Part shown: positions 8,436 to 17,751 of the stretch, piece after piece
How the letters are laid out: each line of letters opens with the position of its first letter
Numbering within the stretch: position 1 is the first letter of the stretch
NCBI GenBank assembly: GCA_003288255.1
Contig: CP026600.1
Span: forward strand, 744,001-808,000
Direction of reading: 5' to 3'
DNA: 64,000 nucleotides
Source of the DNA: Clostridiaceae bacterium 14S0207
Lineage (GTDB): Bacteria; Bacillota; Clostridia; Clostridiales; Clostridiaceae
Position numbers and translations under genes: made by a program
The notes under the pieces: model-generated
Seen by the model: only the letters and a program-made list of their open reading frames with translations
Databases searched by the model: none
What the model was told of the DNA's origin: nothing

Positions 8436-9991
8436 GATAGCGTCAAGTTACTGTCGGTTAAAAAAATACAGACTTTCCCTAGAATATGTTAAATTAAGCT
8501 CCTCTAAGTGCTTTAAGCAAATAATTTAGTCCTGTTTTTTTACCAGTATTTAAAGATTCTATGTTATTAAATTTTTCTATGCATTTATTTTTCATTGTTG
8601 AATTTACTACTTTCTTAGATAAGTAAAAATAGTTTTTCTTTTTCTTTAATGTTTTTTCGAATAATTCATAAATGGCTCCGCCATTAGCCGTATAGGCTCT
8701 AAGACGTGACATCTGATGAACTCCTTGTACGCTCCATCCCAATGGTCTACTACTCAATCTATCCGATAGGATATGGCTTATATGTCCTTCAACACTACAA
8801 TTAATAGCTCCGCTTTTTTTGTAATAATTCACAGTACCTTCCCAGTTACTCTTGATATATTTTCTTGAATCTTTTATTTGCTGAATTTTATTTTCGTTTT
8901 CTGTTGAATCTATGAGATCTTTAAAAATCTTATCCAATTCTTTTAAATTACAATTATTTATACTTTCCCATATATGGAATCTATATTTATGATTATGTGT
9001 TGTTGCCTTTAAAATATATTTATTAATGTGAAATCTATCTAGAAGGTATACACTCTTAGGTATCCAACTAATTCCTTGTTTTATCCATGCAGCGCCATCT
9101 CCAGATACAAATATATTTTCTATGTTGTCAATATCATATTGATTATAAATATAATCAACTACCTCAAGCCATAATTCTTCAATATTATTATAAATTCCAG
9201 AAAAATAATGTATGTTTTTTAATTTCTTTCTTTTGCTGTTTGAATGCTCATACCCCTCATGAACATATACAAGACGTGGCATAACTGATTTACCATTTTG
9301 TAGAGCTACATGATCTTCATCAGCTTCTACATATAAATATTTAACTTTTGTTTTTTTGCTTTCTTCTACTTGGCATTGATCCTTATATGTAATATTAGGT
9401 ATTTCTCCAAGTTCTCTTATTGTATTCATAACAGTTTGAGATGATAAATCGATAGATTCAATTGTCTTTTTAGCACTTTTATCATAGGCAACATCCACTG
9501 CTTCTTTTACAAGCTGTGCTTTTAATGATAAGTCCATTCTATCATGACAATCTATACCTAAAAATTCATCCGATAGGTATTTATACTCATTATCTTTCTT
9601 GGATTTGTAATATGTCCTTTCATATTTAATTTCACCAAACGTAGTTAACAATGTTTTTTATCTCTTCTTTCCACTACCCACTGATTTTTACGATTAGGTT
9701 CTATTCGTATAGCCTCATCGGCTACTGCTAACGCAGTTTTACATATTTCAATACCTAAACTGTCTAATTGTTTCTTTAACTCTAGTACAAATTTAGAAAA
9801 ATCTCCTTTGTTTTTTAGCTCTTTTCCTAATAATTCAAATAAATTTTTAATGCCATTTTCCATAAAATCCTGTATAATATTCATAAGAGACATCCTTTCT
9901 ATGTTTTGTTTAGTCACTTAACATATTACCAAAAGGGTGTCTCTTTTTCTATTTTTTGTTGAAAAATATCCTACAGTAATTTTACACTAAC
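8436..9991 (-). mobile_element. ISLre2-family insertion sequence (1556 bp)
   Basis: The ends carry an imperfect 25-bp terminal inverted repeat: 8436-8460 begins GATAGCGTCAAGTTACTGTC; 9991-9967 read on the minus strand begins GTTAGTGTAAAATTACTGTA. The 8-bp sequence GAAAATTT lies immediately outside both ends (8428-8435 and 9992-9999), as expected of a target-site duplication. A single transposase gene, interrupted by a frameshift, fills the element on the minus strand. Confidence 0.85.
8494..9884 (-). pseudogene. ISLre2-type transposase, frameshifted
   Basis: Two overlapping frames together give about 463 residues, the normal ISLre2 (UPF0236) size. The N-terminal part (start chosen at ATG 9884, GAAAGG upstream) runs through NQWVVERRDKK and then stops. 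The rest continues one frame over as LLTTFGEIKYERTYY and includes FVSGDGAAWIKQG and LLDRFHINKY. Restoring one A to the run of six A after GAT (about 9654-9659) rejoins the frames. The gene is therefore inactive, the product of frameshift or transcript slippage, or mis-sequenced. The target duplication is intact, so insertion looks recent. Confidence 0.85.
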
Positions 9992-10002
9992 GAAAATTTA
10001 TT

Positions 10003-10056
10003 AAAAGATTTAAAAGGTAAAAAAATATATAGATTTTTTTACCTTTTAAATCTTTT
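10003..10056. terminator. Long hairpin between the IS and the TPP riboswitch
   Basis: A near-perfect 24-bp inverted repeat (arm AAAAGATTTAAAAGGTAAAA..., 10003-10026 with 10033-10056) has A-rich and T-rich outer sides. It looks like a bidirectional terminator. It sits just outside the IS target duplication and probably belonged to the sequence before the IS arrived. Confidence 0.6.
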
Positions 10057-10079
10057 ATAATAACTACATAAATAAATAT

Positions 10080-10174
10080 CTAGCTAGGGGTGCCGATTTT
10101 CATTAGGCTGAGAGATAGTAAAACTATTAACCCTTTTAACCTGATTTGGATAATACCAGCGTAGGAAAGCTTAT
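10080..10174 (+). ncRNA. TPP (THI-box) riboswitch
   Basis: The conserved THI elements appear in order: AGGGGTGC, GGCTGAGAGA, ACCCTTTTAACCTGAT, then GGATAATACCAGCGTAGGAA, closed by a short P1 (TAGCT with AGCTTA). It binds thiamine pyrophosphate. A terminator lies downstream, and then tenA and thiT, both thiamine genes, so the likely effect is to stop transcription when TPP is plentiful. Confidence 0.96.
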
Positions 10175-10241
10175 TAATATAATACTAAGAGAAATTGTAT
10201 ATTCATATAATTTATTTTTATTAGTATTTTTATGTGTAATT

Positions 10242-10276
10242 AAAAGTTATGTTCCTAAATGGACATAACTTTTTTA
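10242..10276 (+). terminator. TPP-controlled terminator
   Basis: AAAAGTTATGTTC pairs with GGACATAACTTTT (one G-T pair) and is followed by a T run. It lies between the riboswitch and tenA, the position of the expression platform. Confidence 0.8.
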
Positions 10277-10343
10277 TTTTAAGATTTTTTTTAAATAAGT
10301 TTTTTCATTGTTGTAGCAGATATTAAAGAAAGGTGAAGTAATT

Positions 10344-11001
10344 ATGAAATTTACACAGTATTTGTTTCAAAAATTAGAAAAAATATGGGAGGAGTATTTA
10401 AATAATCCCTTTATAAAAGAGTTAGCAGAAGGGTGTTTACCAAGAGAAAAGTTTCAATACTATCTTATTCAAGATTATTTATATCTTAAAGAATACTCTA
10501 AATCATTTTGTGTCGGAATTATAAAGGCTTCAACTATGGAAGAAATGAAATTTTTTTTATAATTCCATAAAGGGAACTATGAATGATGAGACAGAAGTGC
10601 ATATTAAATACTTAAAGAATTTTGGATTTGAACCATGGCAAGTTGAGAAGATGGAATCAAACATAGTTAATACTAGTTATACATGCTATATGTTATCCAA
10701 ATCATTAGAGGGAAATATAAGAAAATGCGCTATTGCTACATTGCCTTGTACATGGAGTTATAATTATATAGGAAAATATATTCAAAAAATTTATAAAGAA
10801 AAATTAGATAATAATTTTTATAAACCTTGGATAGATTCATATGCATCAAAAGAGTTTACTGATTTCACAAATGAATGGTTAGATTATGTAGATAAAATTT
10901 GCACTGATATAACTGAAGATGAAAAAAAAGAATTATTAAATATTTTTATAACATCTAGTAAATATGAAAAACAATTTTGGGATATGGCTTATAATAAATA
11001 A
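10344..11001 (+). pseudogene. tenA: Thiaminase II / aminopyrimidine aminohydrolase TenA, frameshifted
   Basis: Two adjacent frames make one TenA of about 218 residues. The first (10344-10562) carries the N-terminal helices with REKFQYYLIQDYLYLKEY and stops after a run of eight T (10551-10558). The second (from about 10560) continues YNSIKGTMNDETEVHI... and ends with the expected YEKQFWDMAY helix, where TenA keeps a catalytic Glu. Removing one T joins them exactly. TenA salvages the pyrimidine half of broken-down thiamine. It is the first gene behind the TPP riboswitch. Either it is a pseudogene, its expression depends on slippage at the T8 run, or the run was miscounted. Confidence 0.85.
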
Positions 11002-11031
11002 GACATTTAGAGTAATTAGGGAGAACAAAAG

Positions 11032-11613
11032 ATGATTAATATTATTGGTTTGATAATATCTATAGGATTATTAGGAATTTATATAATAAATTTAATAAAA
11101 TATAAATTTACAACTAATATGATAGTAAAAATAGGGGTAATTAGTTCTCTATCTTTTGTATTATATTTAATTCACTTTATAAGATATCCTCAGGGCGGGG
11201 GAATAACGTTGTTTTCTATGCTTCTTGTAATGATTCTTTCAATATTATATGGAAATATACCAGGAATTACAGGTGGTTTAATTTTTGGATTACTTAAGTT
11301 GTTAAATGGAGCAGTTATAGTACATCCATTACAATTTTTGTTAGATTATATTTTAGGAACAATGGCATTAGGGGTAGCAGGAGCTTTTGGAAAAGATAAA
11401 AAGTATAACATTATATTAGGAAGTTTATTTGCTACAGGATTAAGTCTTTTGTCCTCTGTAATATCTGGAGTATTATTTTTCGGGCAATATGCTCCAAAAG
11501 GAATGAATGTTTGGTTATACTCTATCATATATAACGGATCTAGTGCAGGAGCAGAGGCAGTATTAACTACAATACTTATAGCAATAATACCTATAAAAAA
11601 GTTTATAAAATAA
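11032..11613 (+). CDS. thiT: ThiT, thiamine-specific S component of an ECF transporter
   Basis: 193-residue membrane protein with about six hydrophobic segments. The family core is visible as YPQGGGITLFSMLLV, the ILYGNIPGITGGLIFGLLKL loop and VHPLQFLLDYILG, matching ThiT/YuaJ. The Gly-Gly and Trp/Tyr/His residues of these loops bind thiamine in the known structure. It needs the shared EcfA/A-prime/T energising module, which is not in this window. It lies 30 bp after tenA in the TPP-riboswitch operon, with AGGGAG as ribosome site. Confidence 0.93.
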   Translation: MINIIGLIISIGLLGIYIINLIKYKFTTNMIVKIGVISSLSFVLYLIHFIRYPQGGGITLFSMLLVMILSILYGNIPGITGGLIFGLLKLLNGAVIVHPLQFLLDYILGTMALGVAGAFGKDKKYNIILGSLFATGLSLLSSVISGVLFFGQYAPKGMNVWLYSIIYNGSSAGAEAVLTTILIAIIPIKKFIK

Positions 11614-11670
11614 ATAATTGTATAAAGTTTATTTGTTATGATGTACATAAAGTTATAAATATATAGAAAG

Positions 11671-11706
11671 AGTAAGAAGTTAGTTTCCTTATTCTTACTA
11701 TATATT
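11671..11706 (+). terminator. Terminator of the thiamine operon
   Basis: AGTAAGAA (11671-11678) pairs with TTCTTACT (11692-11699), followed by a T-rich stretch, 58 bp after thiT. Confidence 0.6.
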
Positions 11707-11825
11707 TTTATTTTATGGCCAATATTATTTCAATAACTTATATGTAAAGTAATGTAGACAGAAATAATATATAATGTTAAAATATTCATAAAAAATTAAC
11801 AGAATAATAATGGGGGAACAAATAT

Positions 11826-12614
11826 ATGATAGAAGAGGATGTAATAATAAAGATTCGAGATCTTTATATGATTTTTGGTACGAAACAAGTATTAAAAGGA
11901 ATCAATCTAGATATTCATAAAGGGGAAATTATAGGATATATTGGTCCTAATGGGGCAGGAAAAAGTACAACAGTTAAAATAATGTTAGGACTTTTAAGAG
12001 ATTATAAAGGAAGTGTTGAAATTTTTGGTGAAGATATTTTAAAAGGAAATGGAGAATATAAAAAACATATAGGATATGTACCTGAACTCTCAGAGTTATA
12101 TGACAGCTTAACTGGTAAAGAATATCTTACATTTGTAGGAGAGTTATATGGTATAGAATATAATACAGCATTATATAAAAGTAGACAACTTATGAAAATA
12201 TTAGGAATGGATAATGCTTTTAATTCTAGAATTTTAACATACTCTAAAGGTATGAGACAAAAAATATTACTAATAGCAAGTCTAATACATGATCCAGATA
12301 TATTATTTTTAGATGAACCTTTAAGTGGATTGGATGCAAATAGTGTAATGATAATAAAAGAGATATTAGCTAATTTAGCAGCACAGGGGAAAACAATATT
12401 TTATTCATCACATATAATGGATGTGGTTGAGAAAATAAGCAGTAGGATATTACTTTTAAATAATGGTGTAATAGCAGCAGATGGAACTTTTGAAGAACTT
12501 AAGGAAAAATCTCATGAAGGATCATTAGAAAGTATATTTAATGAATTTACAGGTTTTACTGAACATAAAGAGATAGCAGAACAATTTACTTCTATTATAC
12601 AAGGAGTGAATTAG
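11826..12614 (+). CDS. ABC transporter ATP-binding protein
   Basis: 262 residues with a complete nucleotide-binding domain: Walker A GPNGAGKST near residue 44, Q-loop region with YVPELSELYDSLTGKEYL, signature YSKGMRQK, Walker B ILFLDEPLSGLD and the switch His in YSSHIMDV. The signature and the DxLTGKEYL segment place it with CcmA/EcsA-like ATPases that serve exporters or poorly defined ABC systems. It is followed 2 bp later by its probable membrane partner. The substrate is unknown. Confidence 0.9.
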   Translation: MIEEDVIIKIRDLYMIFGTKQVLKGINLDIHKGEIIGYIGPNGAGKSTTVKIMLGLLRDYKGSVEIFGEDILKGNGEYKKHIGYVPELSELYDSLTGKEYLTFVGELYGIEYNTALYKSRQLMKILGMDNAFNSRILTYSKGMRQKILLIASLIHDPDILFLDEPLSGLDANSVMIIKEILANLAAQGKTIFYSSHIMDVVEKISSRILLLNNGVIAADGTFEELKEKSHEGSLESIFNEFTGFTEHKEIAEQFTSIIQGVN

Positions 12615-12616
12615 AT

Positions 12617-14278
12617 ATGAAGGAATTTAAGAGTTTAAAGTTTATAGACAAGTTTAAAAGTGTTTATACTAAGTTTGGTGTAGATTATGATATTATGAAG
12701 TCTATTGTAAAAATTAAATTAACTATGGACAGAAGAAAGGTTCCAACAGTTTTTAATAGGCAAAAAAATAGTGATAAAGAAGAAAGTAAAATGGAATCTT
12801 CTATAGTTCTAAATGGTTTTATGGGGATTATCTTAGCCTTATTTATAGGATTTAAAATTAATATATTATGGCAGATGACTGTTTATTTTTTTATGCTTAT
12901 GTTTTTTGTTCTAACAATATTTATGTCGGATTTTTCAACAGTTCTTTTAGATGTTCGTGATAAAATCTTAATAGGAACTAGAGGTGTAGATTCTAGGACA
13001 TTAAATGCAGCTAAATTAACTCATATACTTATATATATGTTTAGTTTAACATTATCTCTTACAGGAGTTTCTATATTAGTTTCATTAAGATATGGTGTGT
13101 TTTTTACCTTAGTATTTTTACTAGAGATAATATGTATAGATATATTTATGATAATAATAACTACTTTTGTTTATTTCTTAGTTTTAAAGTTTTTTGATGG
13201 AGAGAAACTAAAAGACATGATAAACTTTGTACAAATTATTTTAAGTATATTTATAACACTTTTTAGTCAATTGGCAGGTAGAATTTTTGATGTTGTAGAT
13301 ATACAAGTTAATTTTACAAGTAAGTTATGGCATTACTTTGTAATTCCAATGTGGTTTGCATCACCGCTTACAATGATTGAATCAGGAGAAATTAAAGGAT
13401 ATTTAATAGCACATACATTATTGGCAATAATTATACCTATAGTTTCAATTATTATATATTGGCAACTGACACCTAAGTTTGAAGAATATCTAGAAAAATT
13501 AAACAATAATACATGCAAAAGTAAAAAAGAAAAAGAGAAATTTTCATTTAGAATAAGTAGAATAATATGTAGAAATAGACAGGAGAGAATATTTTTTAAT
13601 TTTTCTTATAATTTATTTAGTAGTGAAAGAGAAATTAAATTTAGAATATATCCTAGTCTGGGTTTAGCTTTAGCTTTTCCATTAATAATGATCTTTCCAG
13701 TAAGTCATGAGAATATGGTTAAAGGCTTTGCACAATGGAAAACATCTATGAATAATTCAAAGACTTATTTATTGATTTATTTTGCTGTAATGTTGTTATG
13801 TACAGTTGTTACAAACATAAAATATTCGCAAAAATTTCAAGGTTCATGGGTTTATATAACTTCTCCAATAGATGAAATTTCAAATATCTTCAAAGGTTGT
13901 TTCAAAGCTATATTTTATAAGTTTATATTTCCTATATTTATTTTACTTAGTGTTTTGTGGGTATTTATTTTTGGGATAAAGGTTATTCCTCAGTTAATAA
14001 TAGTGTTCTTAGTAATTATTATATTAAATCTTTTCTCCTTTTATCTAATGGATAAGGCGTTGCCTTTTTCCGAAAGTGATAAAAGTATTAAGGCAGAAGG
14101 AGATGTGGCTCCTTATTTATTAGGAAGCATATTAACAGGTATTTTTGGAGGAGTTCATGCTGTATTTATATTTTTTTGGCCCATAGGTGTATATATATAT
14201 GGAGTAGTATTAATTTTAATAATTATTTTATCATGGAGAAAAATTTTTAATATACCTTTAGAGAAATTAATGAAATAA
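12617..14278 (+). CDS. ABC transporter membrane protein partner
   Basis: 553 residues. After about 60 cytoplasmic N-terminal residues there are many hydrophobic segments (roughly residues 65-100, 130-200, 205-235, 260-290, 350-370, 395-415, 440-490 and 505-545), split by a long basic hydrophilic stretch near 295-340. No enzyme motif is visible. The 2-bp gap to the ATPase gene makes it the permease of that system. It resembles the large two-half permeases paired with EcsA-type ATPases, but I cannot name the family or the substrate. Confidence 0.8.
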   Translation: MKEFKSLKFIDKFKSVYTKFGVDYDIMKSIVKIKLTMDRRKVPTVFNRQKNSDKEESKMESSIVLNGFMGIILALFIGFKINILWQMTVYFFMLMFFVLTIFMSDFSTVLLDVRDKILIGTRGVDSRTLNAAKLTHILIYMFSLTLSLTGVSILVSLRYGVFFTLVFLLEIICIDIFMIIITTFVYFLVLKFFDGEKLKDMINFVQIILSIFITLFSQLAGRIFDVVDIQVNFTSKLWHYFVIPMWFASPLTMIESGEIKGYLIAHTLLAIIIPIVSIIIYWQLTPKFEEYLEKLNNNTCKSKKEKEKFSFRISRIICRNRQERIFFNFSYNLFSSEREIKFRIYPSLGLALAFPLIMIFPVSHENMVKGFAQWKTSMNNSKTYLLIYFAVMLLCTVVTNIKYSQKFQGSWVYITSPIDEISNIFKGCFKAIFYKFIFPIFILLSVLWVFIFGIKVIPQLIIVFLVIIILNLFSFYLMDKALPFSESDKSIKAEGDVAPYLLGSILTGIFGGVHAVFIFFWPIGVYIYGVVLILIIILSWRKIFNIPLEKLMK

Positions 14279-14302
14279 AATTTTATTAATTTCTCTAAAG
14301 GT

Positions 14303-14350
14303 AAAAAATATCTCTAGGAAATAATGACATTTCCTAGAGATATTTTTTTA
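14303..14350. terminator. Bidirectional terminator between the ABC operon and the DUF1002 gene
   Basis: AAAAATATCTCTAGGAAAT and ATTTCCTAGAGATATTTTT form a 19-bp perfect stem with a six-base loop. It has A and T runs on both sides and lies between converging genes. Confidence 0.9.
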
Positions 14351-15397
14351 TTGAGCAGTACTAGTATTATTTGAATTATCTTGTGAAGATGTTGAAGTAG
14401 AAGTACTAGCTTGTTTTTCTTCAGTTGATTGGGAAGTATTTAGGTTATTGGCAGAAGGGGCTTTATTTCCATCTTCTGTTTTAGAAGAATCGGCATCTTT
14501 TTTAGTATCATCTGAACTACTAAAAAGATTTTTTACTGCGGTCCAGATATCCACAAAAAATTGTTTTATTTTTTCCCAAAAACTTTTTGCTTCTTCACTT
14601 GTAAAAGTATCTTTTAATTTATTTGAAACATCATTTAGTTGATCTTTTAATTGAGAAAAATTTAAATCTAATTTATTGATTTTCCCCATTAATTTAGTAA
14701 TACTATTAATATCTTCTTGACTTAAACTTTGTCCAACATTGTTTGTTACATTTACTACTATTTTTTCTATTTCTTTTTCAGTTTTAGGTTTTTCTTTAAT
14801 CACATCTTTTTTTACTTCGTTTATTAAACCAGCTGCTTGATCTTGTCCAATTTTTTCGCCTAATTTACCTGTAGTTACTAATTCTTCGTTAGCAACTTTC
14901 TTTTTATTCTCATCAAGTTTTTCTCCACCCTTACTGTTTTCAAAACCTTTTAATATTCCTGTAAGAGCGGCAGTACCTGATACATTAAAAGGTGCAGCAG
15001 CTTTAACATTAGCATTTTGTATACCAGCAGTAATCAATGCATTCTTTATCATGTTTTCAGTAACCCAATAAAGATTATGAGTAGATATAGTTAATCCATT
15101 TTTATTAGTTGGATCTACATAAGAACAAGATATAGATTTTGTACCTAACTCTTTTTGAGATGCAACACCTTTTAAATATTTTTGTTCTTCTGTATTTGTA
15201 ACTTCTAAAATATTAGCATCATTTTTGGTAACACCAAAGTATTTAAGCATTTCTTCCTTTTGTTCTTTACTTAAATCAGCTCCTATTGTAACAACTTTAA
15301 AAGCATCTGCATAAGCTTCCTTTACCGGTAAGACTGTTACAAAAGATAAAGAAAGCATTATAACTAAAAATTTGCTTATTAATTTATTAAATTTCAT
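14348..15397 (-). CDS. Secreted DUF1002 (YpuA-like) protein
   Basis: 349 residues. An N-terminal signal peptide (basic KFNKLISKF, hydrophobic core, likely cut after EAYA) is followed by the DUF1002 region with VTIGADLSKEQKEEMLKYFG and GTAALTGILKGFE. A Lys/Glu-rich helical middle (residues about 170-280) and a low-complexity Ser/Thr/Gln tail complete it. The Bacillus member is YpuA, whose function is not well established. The tail looks like a surface-exposed spacer. It is a single-gene unit with AAAGGAG before the ATG. Confidence 0.85.
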   Translation of the reverse strand: MKFNKLISKFLVIMLSLSFVTVLPVKEAYADAFKVVTIGADLSKEQKEEMLKYFGVTKNDANILEVTNTEEQKYLKGVASQKELGTKSISCSYVDPTNKNGLTISTHNLYWVTENMIKNALITAGIQNANVKAAAPFNVSGTAALTGILKGFENSKGGEKLDENKKKVANEELVTTGKLGEKIGQDQAAGLINEVKKDVIKEKPKTEKEIEKIVVNVTNNVGQSLSQEDINSITKLMGKINKLDLNFSQLKDQLNDVSNKLKDTFTSEEAKSFWEKIKQFFVDIWTAVKNLFSSSDDTKKDADSSKTEDGNKAPSANNLNTSQSTEEKQASTSTSTSSQDNSNNTSTAQ

Positions 15398-15679
15398 TTT
15401 TAAGAAACTCCTTTCTTTTGTTGTCCATAATACAAAATATTTAATTATTAATCAAAAGTATTATATCACATATGGAAATTAAAGTAGTATAAATAAGTTT
15501 ACAAATAATCTTAAAATTATATTAAAAATATTACAATTAAATTAAGAAATTATATAGGAACAAAACCTGTAGAGATTTCATATCATTAAAGTATAGATCA
15601 ATATAGATCTATAAATTCAATCTATAAAGTTCATATTTTTAATTTCTAAATAAAACGGATAAGGAAGAGTGATATACAA

Positions 15680-16471
15680 ATGAGTGAAAACGATAGTTCA
15701 ATGGTACAATCATTTAATGATGATAATTGCGAAATAAATGTAGCGTCAAAAGTAGTAAGTACTAGTAATACTGTAACAGAAGGTGGAAATGGAGCTTATA
15801 AAGTACCTACACTTTTGGGAAATGTAAAAACAAATACTGCAATTATCAATAAAATAAATATACCTGGTGGATTTACTGAAATAAAAGGAATAAAAAGAGA
15901 TGTTGTAGTGACCCAAGCTAAATTAATAGGAGGACAATTATTTATAGAGGGATATATCATAAATAATATAAGCTATGTAACTCCTACATCAGGATGTTCA
16001 CAATCTTGTTGTATGGCTCGTAGAAATGTTTGGAATGATATAGATGTTAAAACACCATTTAGTATGGGTATAGATGCTAGTAATTTAGATGATGTTAATA
16101 TGAATCAATGTGTAAAAACTGAATGCCCGTATGCAAATAATACTATGAGAAATAATAGATGTGATACTGGCACTATGGGATCATCTCTTTGTGAAAAATT
16201 AAGCTATGAGAAAAAAGTATTTAATGAAATTCCTTATTGTGAATTGAATTCATTTGAAATTTCTGAGTTAACCATAAATAAGAGACCTCAATCTAGTAAT
16301 TGTGATAATGATAGAACAATATATTGTAGTATAGTTCAAAAAATAGTTCTTAAATTAAATTTAAATGTATTAATGGATGCTTACAAAGGTACAGGAAATT
16401 CAAATTGTGGGTATAATCCAGGGTTTTGTAATCCAGAAAGATGCCAAATGAACATTGATACAGAATTTTAA
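15680..16471 (+). CDS. SPOCS/DUF3794-like spore-surface protein (CsxC-like)
   Basis: 263 residues, Cys-rich in the second half. The N-terminal pattern (VQSFNDDNCEINVASKVVS, then YKVPTLLGNVKTNT) and the core IKRDVVVTQAKLIGGQLFIEGYI resemble the SPOCS (DUF3794) domain of clostridial spore coat and exosporium proteins. The CsxC family is the closest I can recall. Clusters such as GCSQSCCMARR, NQCVKTECPYAN and CGYNPGFCNPERCQ could form disulphide cross-links. There is no signal peptide, as expected of a protein made in the mother cell. The CsxC match is from memory and only moderate. Confidence 0.65.
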   Translation: MSENDSSMVQSFNDDNCEINVASKVVSTSNTVTEGGNGAYKVPTLLGNVKTNTAIINKINIPGGFTEIKGIKRDVVVTQAKLIGGQLFIEGYIINNISYVTPTSGCSQSCCMARRNVWNDIDVKTPFSMGIDASNLDDVNMNQCVKTECPYANNTMRNNRCDTGTMGSSLCEKLSYEKKVFNEIPYCELNSFEISELTINKRPQSSNCDNDRTIYCSIVQKIVLKLNLNVLMDAYKGTGNSNCGYNPGFCNPERCQMNIDTEF

Positions 16472-16512
16472 TAATAATTTTTAAAGATTTATAATTAATA
16501 AAACATTATAGC

Positions 16513-16549
16513 ACTGCTAACAAAGATATCTTTGTTAGCAGTTTTTTTA
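16513..16549 (+). terminator. Terminator of the spore-surface gene
   Basis: ACTGCTAACAAAGA and TCTTTGTTAGCAGT form a perfect 14-bp stem followed by seven T. Confidence 0.9.
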
Positions 16550-16706
16550 ATATTCTTATTGCTGAAAATGGTTTTATAAAAATCTTATAAAAATACATAG
16601 TTAAAGATTATAAAATTTTAATAAATTTAAATAAAAAGTATAATTCATGAATATAAAGTATACTTTTTTTATAAAATTAATTATAGTAATGAAATTAGAG
16701 GATTTT

Positions 16707-17687
16707 ATGGATAACAACTTAAGTATTTTAATAATGATATTATTGTATTATCAAGGTAATAATAAAAAATTATTAAAAAATAAAATGAAAAGTATAGATA
16801 ATTCAAAATGTAAATATCCATATGAAAATATTATGGATATGAAAAAATTAAACGATAAATATAGAAATATTAAAAATAATAGTAAAAATATGAGAAGTAA
16901 TAAGGAAAAATATAAACAAAGGGATATTATAGATAAATCTAAAAATAATAGATCAAATGAAAAGCGAGATAAACAATATGAAAAAAGGTATGATAAAAAA
17001 AATTTATTTAAAGATAAAGAGATTATAGATATTAAAACTAAAAGTAAAAAAGTACCTAAGGGCATAACAAAAAATTATACCAATATTAATAAATTAAAGT
17101 TAAACTTTATAAAAGATTCAGATATTAAAAATAAGGAGAATTTATCTAAACAAAATGATGGTATTGTAAAGGTACCAGTTTTGGTTACAGAGTGCAATAT
17201 AAAAGAATTATTTACTATAGAAGTAGAGTTTAATAATAATATAATAGAAATATTAAGTACAAGTAATGAACTAAAAATTAAACATGTTTATTTAAATATT
17301 AATAAATCAAATGGGTATAAAGGTGGAACTGTAATGTATGAGGGAGTATTGAAAACTACTATACATTATTTATCACCTACGTATGTAGAAAAAAGTTGTT
17401 TGGGGGGAGTACCTAAATATCATGTGGTTTTTACTAAATTTAATGGTTGTCAAAAAGTAAATATAAACAAATATACTGTAGAAAATCAAAATTATTTAAA
17501 AAATATTATAGTTAATATGACGAAGTCAGAGTTTTCAGTTCAAAGTATGGTGTGTAAACCTAAACATATAAATGAATATGTAGATTTTTATAATGAAGCA
17601 AAGTTATTGATATCAAGTAATTGTAAAATAGAAATTTATAGAGAAAAATTAGTTAAATTAAATGATAAAGGAGTTAAGAAAAAGTAA
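16707..17687 (+). CDS. SPOCS-like protein with Lys/Asn-rich N-terminal region
   Basis: About 326 residues if started at ATG 16707, chosen because AGAGGA lies 7 bases upstream; an in-frame ATG at 16647 would add 20 residues but has no ribosome site. A short hydrophobic start (MDNNLSILIMILLYYQG) precedes about 120 very basic, Lys/Asn/Asp-rich residues. A C-terminal domain follows: VKVPVLVTECNIKELFTIEVEF, LKIKHVYLNINK, YEGVLKTTIHYLSP. This core has the same VPVLxxE...H..L pattern as the preceding SPOCS-like protein, so it is probably also a spore coat or exosporium component. The basic segment may bind nucleic acid or acidic polymers, which is inference. Confidence 0.6.
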   Translation: MDNNLSILIMILLYYQGNNKKLLKNKMKSIDNSKCKYPYENIMDMKKLNDKYRNIKNNSKNMRSNKEKYKQRDIIDKSKNNRSNEKRDKQYEKRYDKKNLFKDKEIIDIKTKSKKVPKGITKNYTNINKLKLNFIKDSDIKNKENLSKQNDGIVKVPVLVTECNIKELFTIEVEFNNNIIEILSTSNELKIKHVYLNINKSNGYKGGTVMYEGVLKTTIHYLSPTYVEKSCLGGVPKYHVVFTKFNGCQKVNINKYTVENQNYLKNIIVNMTKSEFSVQSMVCKPKHINEYVDFYNEAKLLISSNCKIEIYREKLVKLNDKGVKKK

Positions 17688-17751
17688 GAAACTTTATAGC
17701 GAAATAATGGTATAATTTTGATAACTAACAGAATAAATAGGGGGATTTAAA

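Noticed and set aside
16751-17065. Minus-strand Leu/Ser/Phe-rich frame opposite the Lys/Asn-rich region
   Set aside because: It is the mirror of a Lys-rich coding region and so mimics a hydrophobic protein by composition alone.
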